Shown here piece after piece: positions 57,395 to 64,000 of a stretch of 64,000 nt of DNA (positions are counted from its first letter, which is position 1; the number at the start of each line of letters is the position of its first letter). Position numbers and translations under genes: made by a program. Under the pieces are notes generated by a model. It saw only the letters and a program-made list of their open reading frames with translations, searched no databases and was not told the origin of the DNA. The DNA is from Epichloe hybrida (taxonomy: Eukaryota > Ascomycota > Sordariomycetes > Hypocreales > Clavicipitaceae), in the NCBI GenBank assembly GCA_019022495.1, contig JAFEKR010000016.1, positions 1,116,001-1,180,000 of the forward strand, written 5' to 3'.

Positions 57395-58907
57395 ATGTCG
57401 TCTTCATCTACGGCGGTCGACGCCAAGGCTTTCCCCGATGGCACCACCGACTACGTCCCCTTGCGCACCCAGAAAGCCGATATTTACGCCAAGGTGCACA
57501 TTTCCGAGACACCCATGACCTGGTCCAACTGGCACAAGCACGTCAACTGGCTCAACACCATTTTCATCATCTTCGTGCCTCTGGCCGGTTTCGTGTCGGC
57601 CTACTGGGTACCCTTGCACTTGTACACTGCCATTTTCGCCGTGGTCTACTATTTCAACACTGGTCTTGGCATCACTGCTGGTACGTACAGCTCACAGCTC
57701 ATTTCTCAACAAGATCGAAATGCTACGTTACTCTCCGCTCCAGCATCACTGCTAACATAGGACTTTCCAAGGCTACCACCGTCTTTGGTCTCACACTTCT
57801 TACCGAGCCAGCCTGCCTCTCAAGATCTACCTTGCTGCTGTTGGTGCTGGTGCCGTTGAAGGTTCCATCCGTTGGTGGTCTCGCGGCCACCGAGCTCACC
57901 ACCGATATACCGACACTGAGAAGGACCCCTACTCTGTTCGCAAGGGTCTCCTCTACTCTCATTTGGGATGGATGGTGTTCAAGCAGAATCCCAAGCGTGC
58001 TGGACGTACCGACATCACCGATCTCAACGAGGACCCCGTCGCCGTCTGGCAACACCAGAACTATCTGAAATGTGTCATCTTCATGGGTCTGGTCTTTCCT
58101 ACTCTGTTCTGTGGTCTTTTGTTCAACGACTGGTGGGGAGGCTTTGTCTATGGCGGCATTTTGCGCATCTGCTTCGTTCAGCAGGCTACTTTCTGCGTCA
58201 ACTCGCTTGCTCACTGGCTCGGTGACCAACCCTTCGACGACCGCAACTCTCCCCGTGACCACTTCATCACCGCTCTCGTCACCCTTGGTGAGGGCTACCA
58301 CAACTTCCACCACGAATTTCCTTCCGACTACCGAAACGCCATTGAGTGGTGGCAGTACGACCCTACCAAGTGGGCCATCTTCGCTTGGAAGTGTCTCGGC
58401 CTCGCTTCTGATCTCAAGCAATTCCGTGCCAACGAGATTGAGAAGGGCCGCGTTCAACAGTTGCAGAAGAAGCTTGACCAGAAGCGTTCCACTCTTGACT
58501 GGGGTACCCCTCTGGAGCAGCTCCCCGTCATCAGCTGGGACGACTTTGTCACCGAGTCCAAGAATGGCAAGGGTCTTGTTGCTATTGCTGGTGTGATCCA
58601 CGATGTCACCGATTTTATCAAGGACCACCCTGGTGGCAAGGCCCTCATCTCTTCCGCCATTGGCAAGGACGCTACGTCGATTTTCAATGGAGGTGTATAC
58701 AACCACTCCAACGCTGCCCACAACCTGCTCTCCACCATGCGCGTCGGTGTGCTCCGTGGCGGGTGCGAAGTTGAGATCTGGAAACGTGCTCAATTTGAGA
58801 ACAAGGATGTCACTTACATGAACGATTCTGCTGGCCAGCGCATTGTTCGTGCCGGCTCCCAGGTCACCAAAGTTGTCCAACCTGTGGCCAGCGCTGACGC
58901 CGCCTAA
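57395..58907 (+). CDS. OLE1: Acyl-CoA Delta-9 desaturase with C-terminal cytochrome b5 domain
   Basis: Endoplasmic-reticulum enzyme that makes palmitoleic and oleic acid from saturated acyl-CoA using O2 and electrons delivered through its fused cytochrome b5. Exons 57395-57680 and 57772-58907 give 473 residues. The three histidine boxes are HRLWSH, HRAHHRY and HNFHH, separated by hydrophobic membrane segments ([38 protein letters not shown]). The intron falls in GITAGYH, just before the first histidine box. The cytochrome b5 domain near the C-terminus has the heme ligand in DHPGGKAL and a second His in [10 protein letters not shown]. It ends in an Ala-rich tail. A long pyrimidine-rich upstream stretch suggests strong expression. 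Confidence 0.96.
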
Positions 58908-59601
58908 TCATCTCGACGCGGTGGAGAATAATGTGCAGCACGATCGATATGCGTTGTTTCAATTAACTTTTGTTTTGTATTTGAGCGTGTAATGAGGGGT
59001 GTACTGGAGAGATTGAAGGAGGTGCATCAACAACTGACTACGAGCAAATTGAGAATCTCTATCAGGAAAATGGCGTTTTGGACCGAGTTGAATTTTATCA
59101 TCTCCTCGCAGACATGAAACAGGAGCAGAAAGCCTCTCTGCCCACGATGTAGACCCAAGAAGAAGAATGAGCTTTCCCATGGGGGAAGATGCTTCAATAT
59201 AGATATCCCTGGTGGAATGTGACCTCGACGCTTCGCACTCTGTTGACAATGAACGAACTCTTTTTAAATATTCCTCTACGTCTGGTAATGCGAAGTGAAT
59301 TAAGTGATGGCATGGTCTTGACGACTTGCTGACATGGAAGAAAGCCTTGTACCACGAGATTTGAAGTATAGATTATTGTTCAAAGTCGTGGCATTTGAAG
59401 CTCGTTGAAAACATGCCGCCGCTCCATAACTGTCTTCTATGATTACAACTGCGCCGAGTATTTATGCCGATATAATCGTACATGTGTCGTCATCTGCCAG
59501 CAGGCAGGAATGCCGTCGCCAGGATCAACGGGACACAGAGTCCAGCGAATGCCCGTGGGTGAACGAACAGCAGTCTAAGTCCATCTATCCACCCATATAT
59601 A

Positions 59602-59632
<31 letters not shown>

Positions 59633-59679
59633 ATACGCACGTGTTGACGTCGGCCGGAACGCCAATTCCGCAGCTCATC
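58908..59679. other. Convergent 3' flanks of OLE1 and SEH1
   Basis: 770 bases; no gene seen apart from a GT dinucleotide repeat at about 59606-59632. Confidence 0.6.
59606..59632 (+). repeat. (GT)n dinucleotide microsatellite
   Basis: About 13 uninterrupted GT units beginning after TATATGTTT, in the convergent intergenic region. Confidence 0.9.
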
Positions 59680-61017
59680 TCAAGGTGCCGCCATCCTCGC
59701 CTTCGCCATGACCAGCTCAGAACTCTTGGCCCAGACCCCGTCGGGCGTCTGTCTGTAGAAGACCAGCCTCCCGTCATCGCCTGTGCTCCCGAGGATCTGG
59801 CCATCGTCGTCAAAGCCCACCCTCCACACGGGCGTCCTGTGGCTGTCCAGCCTTGAGATCTCGCGGTGAGTGTGGTGCACCTGCCCCTCCTGTCCGGACC
59901 AGTGCCTGTCGCCCAGCGTCCCGCTCTTGGCCAGACTCGCGCTCAGCGTCGAGGGGTGCGTCTGCTTATCTGCCGCTGCCGCGGTGCTCGCTGCGTCGTC
60001 CTTGGTCGGCGGCGGCGACGACGACGAGTCCTTGCCGCCGGCGCCGGCGTGATCCCCGTGACGGGGTGTCCTCGACGACCTGAGCAGGTCGTTGGCGGAC
60101 CAGGACTTGCCGTCGTCCTCGGAGTAGGGGGTGTCGATGCGGAAGACGCGCGCGTACCCGTCCTGGCACGCCGTGGCGACCATGTCGTAGCCCCGGATGT
60201 TGCCCGGCGCCCAGGCCACGTCCCGGACGAGCCCTCTGTGGCCCGCCAGCTCGGCGGCGAGGTAGAACTCCTTCTGGGTCTGGGCCACGCCGTACGAGGC
60301 GGCGAGGACGTCGCGCGAGCGGTACATCTTGACCGCGTCCATGGCCGCCACCACGATGCCGAGGGAGTCGAGGGTCACGCCGGCGCGCAGCGCGGCGTAG
60401 CACGGCTCGGGGTTCGGGTCGAAGCGGACCTTGAAGGAGACCTCCTCGCCGCGGCTCGGCCTGCTGCAGACGGTGAACTCGTCAATCGACGTGTACTCGG
60501 AGAGGTTCTCGGGCTGGTCGTTCTCGTAGACGGTCAGGCGGCCGTCGGTGGCCAGGAGGGCGAGGTACGTGTGGCGGGTGTCCTCGTTGTGCTTCATGGA
60601 GAAGGAGCGGTAGGGCGAGCGCGTGGATCGCGTGTCGAAGGCGGGCCGGCCGCCGCCGCCGGAGCGTCCTGCGCAGAAGCGCCGGCCTGGCGCGGCCGAG
60701 GGATCCTCTGCCCAGAGGCGGAACCAGCCCTCTGTGCCGAGCGAGGCGATGAGGTTGGGGTAGATGGTCGCGGGGAGCCACTGCAGCTCGAGGACCTCGC
60801 CGCCGTGGGCCGTCCAGGTGTCGCAGAGGCGCCACGTGCCGTCCCTGTGGCGGTTGAAGACGCGGATCTTGCCGTCCACGGAGCCCGTTGCGCAGCGGTC
60901 GCCGTAGGTGTTGAAGGCGATGGCTTGTACGAGGTCTTTGTGGCCGTGTTGGAGGTTGAGGTCGAAGGCTTGCTTCTCGGAGATGGGCAAGGGGGAGGGG
61001 GGCCCCGGGGCGGCCAT
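59680..61017 (-). CDS. SEH1: Nucleoporin SEH1, WD40 protein
   Basis: WD40 beta-propeller of the Nup84/Nup107 nuclear-pore subcomplex and, in the SEA/GATOR complex, of TORC1 regulation at the vacuole (family knowledge). Intronless, 445 residues from the ATG at 61017. The first blade has the Seh1-type start HGHKDLVQAIAFNTYGDRCATGSVDGKIRVF; later blades include LELQWLPATIYPNLIASLGTEGWFRLW, LVRDVAWAPGNIRGYDMVATACQDGYARVF and VWRVGFDDDGQILGSTGDDGRLVFY, each in part. A low-complexity Ser/Pro/Ala insert sits before the last blade. The frame is open further upstream, with in-frame ATGs (for example 61290), but that part is Pro/His-rich and unlike Seh1, so I start at 61017. GC content is higher than in neighbouring genes. 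Confidence 0.9.
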   Translation of the reverse strand: MAAPGPPSPLPISEKQAFDLNLQHGHKDLVQAIAFNTYGDRCATGSVDGKIRVFNRHRDGTWRLCDTWTAHGGEVLELQWLPATIYPNLIASLGTEGWFRLWAEDPSAAPGRRFCAGRSGGGGRPAFDTRSTRSPYRSFSMKHNEDTRHTYLALLATDGRLTVYENDQPENLSEYTSIDEFTVCSRPSRGEEVSFKVRFDPNPEPCYAALRAGVTLDSLGIVVAAMDAVKMYRSRDVLAASYGVAQTQKEFYLAAELAGHRGLVRDVAWAPGNIRGYDMVATACQDGYARVFRIDTPYSEDDGKSWSANDLLRSSRTPRHGDHAGAGGKDSSSSPPPTKDDAASTAAAADKQTHPSTLSASLAKSGTLGDRHWSGQEGQVHHTHREISRLDSHRTPVWRVGFDDDGQILGSTGDDGRLVFYRQTPDGVWAKSSELVMAKARMAAP

Positions 61018-61355
61018 TGCGAAGGGGCCGGCGCTCCCGGCAAATTCGGGGGAGTCGAATGGACGTGTTCGCCGATAGTTTGGGGTGCTGGGGGGCGGGG
61101 GGCCTGGCGAAAAGGGATGGTATTTTGTGTATTTGTCGGAATGAGGTTGATCAGGTTGAGCTGGGTTGGGGGTCGGATCGGGAGCTGCGCATCGCGATCC
61201 ACTTTTCTTCAAGTGTCTGCAGTCCGTCTTGCTCCACATCAGCTCCATGTGGCTCCACATCAACTCGGATCCATTTGGGTGTCCCGTCATCAACTTCAAC
61301 TTTCAATTGATGCCTCCGAGTTCTCTTCTCGCGTCAATCGCGTCGCGGCGCAGCC
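61018..61355. promoter_or_regulatory. Bidirectional upstream region SEH1 / cyclin
   Basis: 338 bases between divergent start codons; inferred shared promoter region. Confidence 0.45.
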
Positions 61356-62383
61356 ATGGCGCATCTCACCAATCCTCTCGCCACCACATCACAGCTGTAT
61401 CAGTACCACTCTCTGTCTTCTCTGCCGCAGGATCTCCAAGAGTCCATCTTCATTGCCACGCAATGCCTCACCCAAGCTGCCGGCCAGCTTCTTGACCTGC
61501 CGCAGTCCGTCACTGCCCAGGCAAACGTTATATTGGCCAGATTCTGGCTCGTAACTTCACCATGGGCCCACGAGCTTAGCGTACCAAGACCTTTCTTCTT
61601 CTCCTTCTGCTTCTTCTCCTTCTTCCCAACAAATTGCTCACGACGCAGCATGGACTAACTGCTGCCTTGTTTGTTCAGGACGTCTCCGCCGCATCCGTTT
61701 ACCTCGTCGCAAAAGTTGGCCCCATCCCCCGCTCACCTCGCGATGTGTCCAACGTATACGCCTACCTCCTCTCCCGCAACTCGGCCCTCTTCAGGACGGG
61801 CGACCTGCTCGAAGATGATGCCAGGTCGTACTACCAATCCGAAGCGGATTATTTCGCCTTTCAGACCCGAATTCTTGCTCTCGAAGCGCGGATTCTCTAC
61901 AGCCTGTCCTTCAACACCCACGTCGCGCTCCCTCACGCGCTAGCCATCACGTATCTACAGACGCTGGATTTCCTCTCGCAGTCCAAGTCGACCGTGTCTC
62001 GCAGAACGATACAATATCTCAACACGGCATTGCTATCACCGCAGATGCTCTATCTGACGCACCAGCCGCACGCTCTAGCCACGGCTGCCGTGTACAATGC
62101 TGCCAAGGACCTTGAAGCCAAGATGCCTGATTGCGAGTGGTGGGAGGTATTCGATGTCGACAGAGAGGAGCTAGGCTTTCTTGTCGTGGGAATGAGGAGT
62201 GTGGACGGCTGCTTGCGACAAAGAAGGGAGGAGCTGCCGCATTTGTTCCGAGCTGTGCCGACGAGAAGTCTGGTGGAAGAGGAAATGAACAGAAGAGGCT
62301 TGCGGGTGTCAAATGGTAGTACCAAGACGGATGAAGAAGAAGAAGAAGATGAGATTATGAAAATGATGGACAGCAGGTGGTGA
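61356..62383 (+). CDS. Cyclin-L-like cyclin-box protein
   Basis: Transcription/splicing-type cyclin, probably a partner of a CDK acting on RNA polymerase II or splicing factors (family inference). Exons 61356-61580 and 61679-62383 give 309 residues; the intron is GTACCA...CAG with a CTAAC branch site. The first cyclin box begins LPQDLQESIFIATQCLTQAAGQLLDLPQSV in pieces and continues after the intron with DVSAASVYLVAKVGPIPRSPRDVSNVY, matching the cyclin L/K pattern of Ala-x-Val/Cys-x-x-Leu-Ala-x-Lys and Pro-Arg-x-x-Arg-Asp-Val. The second box contains the YYQSEADYFAFQTRILALEARIL helix. The C-terminus is acidic (DEEEEEDEI). Cyclin L, Pch1/cyclin T or Ctk2 types are the alternatives. Confidence 0.85.
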
Positions 62384-62628
62384 GTTCTTGGGAGGGCGGT
62401 TGCGCAAGCGTCATGACATTTACATTGGCACTTGGTATAACGCTGAGCATTTATAGAAGTCAATGGATCTAAGCAGACACGACGCAATAACTGAAAGCCC
62501 CTCTGGTACTCGTACATGGTGCAATAGTAAAAGATTGCAAAGCCAGCCAGAGGCCGGCCGCGAGCAGATTCGTACACACAAATGAAGGCGAGGAAGAAAG
62601 GAGAAAAAAAAAAAAGAAAGGAAAACTG
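62384..62628. other. Convergent 3' flanks
   Basis: 245 bases between the cyclin and the secreted-protein gene; nothing else seen. Confidence 0.6.
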
Positions 62629-63810
62629 CTAGCCAAACTTGCAGGTGCCGACACCCTGAGACCAGCCAACAAGTCGGTTGGCAATGTCACTGGCGTAGCA
62701 GTGCGTGGCGGCGCCGTCCTGCAGCAGGCCGGTGGCGGCGACGGACCCCGAGTTGTACATGCGCGCGGCCTTGTAGTACTGGCCGGCGCCGACGTCGGCG
62801 CCGCGGCCGACGGCAGCCAGAATCTGCTGGAGCCCCTGGCCGGACGGGGTGCCCGTGGTGCCGTCCCGGATCATGCCGACGAGCTGCGCCTCGGGGCACG
62901 GGTTGACGTTGTAGCAGGAGTGGGCGCCATTGTGCGACTGCATCAGGCCCGGGTTCGTGACGCCGTAGTTCGTCGTCGGGGCGCGCACACAGCCACCCGA
63001 CTCCTGCATGACGATGGCGAGGATGAAGCGCTCGTCGACGCCCGACGACCTGGACACGGTCTGTATGGCCGCCTTGAGGGCCGCGCTCTCCTGGTCCGAG
63101 TTGTTGATCTGGCCGAAGACGGCGCACGACTTGTAGATGGTGTTGGCGAGGTTCGAGGACCACATGGTTTCGAAGTCGGCCCATTGGGACTTTTGGGGCC
63201 AGCCCTGCGATGCGTCGCCGTTGCCGCTGAAGGTGCGGAGGTAGGTATTGCCTGCACTGGAGGCAGAGGCCGGGATATTGGAGACCGCGACAGGAGGGGG
63301 GGAGCTGGCGGCGACAACCGCGGCAGATGAAGGCCGGGGGTTGACGACGACGGTGTTGACGGGGTCGACGAGGTTTTTCTGCAACGGCTCGGGGTCTGAG
63401 GTCCAAGTCTGAGTCTGAGTCTGAGTCTGAGTATGAGGTTGAGTCTGAGTCTGAGTCTGAGTATGAGGTTGAGTATGAGTCTGAGTCTGAGTATGAGGTT
63501 GAGTCCGAGTTGTGCTCAGGGTTCCAGTCATGGCTGAAGCCAGAGTCTTGGTTGGAGTTGGGGTTGAGGTGGAAGCTGCAGTCGTCGCCGCAATGGTGCA
63601 GCCAGAGCCTGAGCAGACACATATAGTTCCGTCAGAGACGCTCATCCACACGGCCGTGCGGTCTATGTTGCATATGGCAAATCTGGTGTTGCCATTGCAA
63701 ACCAGGGTGCCGGGCTCGCAACCTCGTGGCCAAAGTCCCGCTCCGGCAGGGTAAGCTGCCACCGCGGCAATGAGGGTGAAGAGAGTAATCGGGAGCGCAG
63801 CCTTCTTCAT
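62629..63810 (-). CDS. Secreted protein: cysteine-rich carbohydrate-binding-like module, Thr-Gln repeat linker, lytic-transglycosylase-like domain
   Basis: Intronless, 393 residues. Residues 1-19 or so form a signal peptide (MKKAALPITLFTLIAAVAAY). Residues about 30-75 hold six cysteines in the pattern C...GT-x2-C-x6-F-x2-C...W...GT-x-C-x-C, resembling CBM19-type chitin-binding modules. A Thr/Ser-rich linker follows, with a Thr-Gln-Pro-His repeat (63409-63505). The C-terminal domain (from about residue 200) has the hallmarks of the SLT/goose-lysozyme fold: a helix with FILAIVMQESGG (catalytic Glu candidate, about residue 270) and then NPGLMQSHNG, corresponding to the bacterial GLMQ signature. 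Inferred role: attack on a cell-wall polymer such as peptidoglycan, chitin or chitosan. GC is high and there is no intron, which would fit an old bacterial origin of the domain but does not prove it. The enzyme class is not certain. Confidence 0.78.
   Translation of the reverse strand: MKKAALPITLFTLIAAVAAYPAGAGLWPRGCEPGTLVCNGNTRFAICNIDRTAVWMSVSDGTICVCSGSGCTIAATTAASTSTPTPTKTLASAMTGTLSTTRTQPHTQTQTHTQPHTQTQTQTQPHTQTQTQTQTWTSDPEPLQKNLVDPVNTVVVNPRPSSAAVVAASSPPPVAVSNIPASASSAGNTYLRTFSGNGDASQGWPQKSQWADFETMWSSNLANTIYKSCAVFGQINNSDQESAALKAAIQTVSRSSGVDERFILAIVMQESGGCVRAPTTNYGVTNPGLMQSHNGAHSCYNVNPCPEAQLVGMIRDGTTGTPSGQGLQQILAAVGRGADVGAGQYYKAARMYNSGSVAATGLLQDGAATHCYASDIANRLVGWSQGVGTCKFG
63409..63505 (-). 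repeat. TC(A/T)GACTC-type hexamer repeat coding Thr-Gln linker
   Basis: On the + strand GAGTCT and GAGTAT/GAGGTT hexamers alternate; on the coding strand they give repeated Thr-Gln with Pro-His interruptions in the linker of the secreted protein. Confidence 0.9.
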
Positions 63811-64000
63811 CTTGACTTCTCGACTATTGAACAGAGAGTGAAATGTATTGGCAAGGATCGAATCGGATCGGATCGGATTGGATATATATCATAGAATCAA
63901 AAAGGGGGGGGGGGGGAAACTAAACGATGGTGTTCAAGATTGGGAAATAAAAAATCATCAAAATATCGTGAGATCTGCGCAGCAGTCAGGGAATGAACGT
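63811..64000. promoter_or_regulatory. Upstream region of the secreted-protein gene
   Basis: Contains repeated GGATCGGATCG/GAATCGGATC pentamers, a TATATAT stretch at about 63882-63889 which on the - strand is a TATA-like element some 75 bases before the ATG, and a G14 run at 63904-63917. Role inferred from position. Confidence 0.4.

Noticed and set aside
57723..58880. 385-codon frame on the - strand
   Set aside because: Antisense shadow of OLE1, kept open by its biased codon use.
59866..61554. 562-codon frame on the + strand
   Set aside because: Antisense to the GC-rich SEH1 gene and rich in Gly/Val/Ala as expected for a GC shadow.
62687..63622. 311-codon frame on the - strand, rich in Arg/His/Ser-Asp
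   Set aside because: Shifted-frame shadow of the secreted transglycosylase-like gene; no signal peptide or conserved motif.

Overview
This window is nuclear DNA of a filamentous ascomycete, most likely a Sordariomycete of the order Hypocreales (Metarhizium/Cordyceps-like). The evidence is: short GT-AG introns of about 50-180 bases with CTAAC/CTGAC-like branch points; genes 1-3 kb apart on both strands; housekeeping proteins with filamentous-fungal features (Ras ending CCGKCIIM, a Delta-9 desaturase fused to cytochrome b5, an isp4-type OPT transporter, a PAG1/Tao3 protein); and Zn2Cys6-like cysteine motifs. The order-level call is inference.

I recognise 19 protein genes. Left part: ras1 (+, 2680-3695), a cysteine-rich protein with a His-Gln tract (-, 5272-8622), the nuclear import receptor MTR10 (-, 10718-14044), 5-formyl-THF cyclo-ligase (-, 14739-15534), an OPT transporter (+, 16220-19127), proteasome subunit RPN1 (-, 19613-22537) head-to-head with RIO2 kinase (+, 23066-24393), and a two-RRM MSSP-2-like protein (-, 24845-26791) whose first RRM carries an in-frame TGA. 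Middle: about 3.4 kb with no gene I can support, NADPH-cytochrome P450 reductase (-, 30241-32459), the 2,549-residue PAG1/Tao3/Mor2 protein (+, 33672-41561), splicing factor DIB1/DIM1 (-, 42026-42691) head-to-head with RRG7 (+, 43152-43877), and a small unknown coiled-coil protein (-, 44450-44962) head-to-head with mitochondrial Lon/PIM1 (+, 45403-48876). Right part: 3 kb of repeats, a divergent protein kinase with a reading-frame change near its 3' end (+, 51962-54944), 2.4 kb of repeats, OLE1 desaturase (+, 57395-58907), nucleoporin SEH1 (-, 59680-61017) head-to-head with a cyclin-L-like protein (+, 61356-62383), and a secreted protein with a lytic-transglycosylase-like domain (-, 62629-63810).

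No secondary-metabolite cluster, transposon coding region, rRNA gene or CRISPR array was seen, and I could not identify a tRNA by eye. The genes are housekeeping neighbours rather than one pathway. Shared themes are proteolysis (RPN1, LON), nucleocytoplasmic transport (MTR10, SEH1), ribosome maturation and RNA processing (RIO2, DIB1, MSSP-2-like, cyclin L) and membrane lipid/oxidative metabolism (CPR, OLE1).

The items most worth a second look are the TGA in the RRM gene, the frame change in the kinase gene, the cysteine-array/His-Gln gene, the secreted transglycosylase-like protein, and a dispersed near-palindromic intergenic motif (TACGGAGTA / TACTCCGTA). Exon coordinates were derived by hand from splice-site consensus, frame and protein-family continuity; start codons of the cysteine-rich, OPT and PAG1 genes are less certain.
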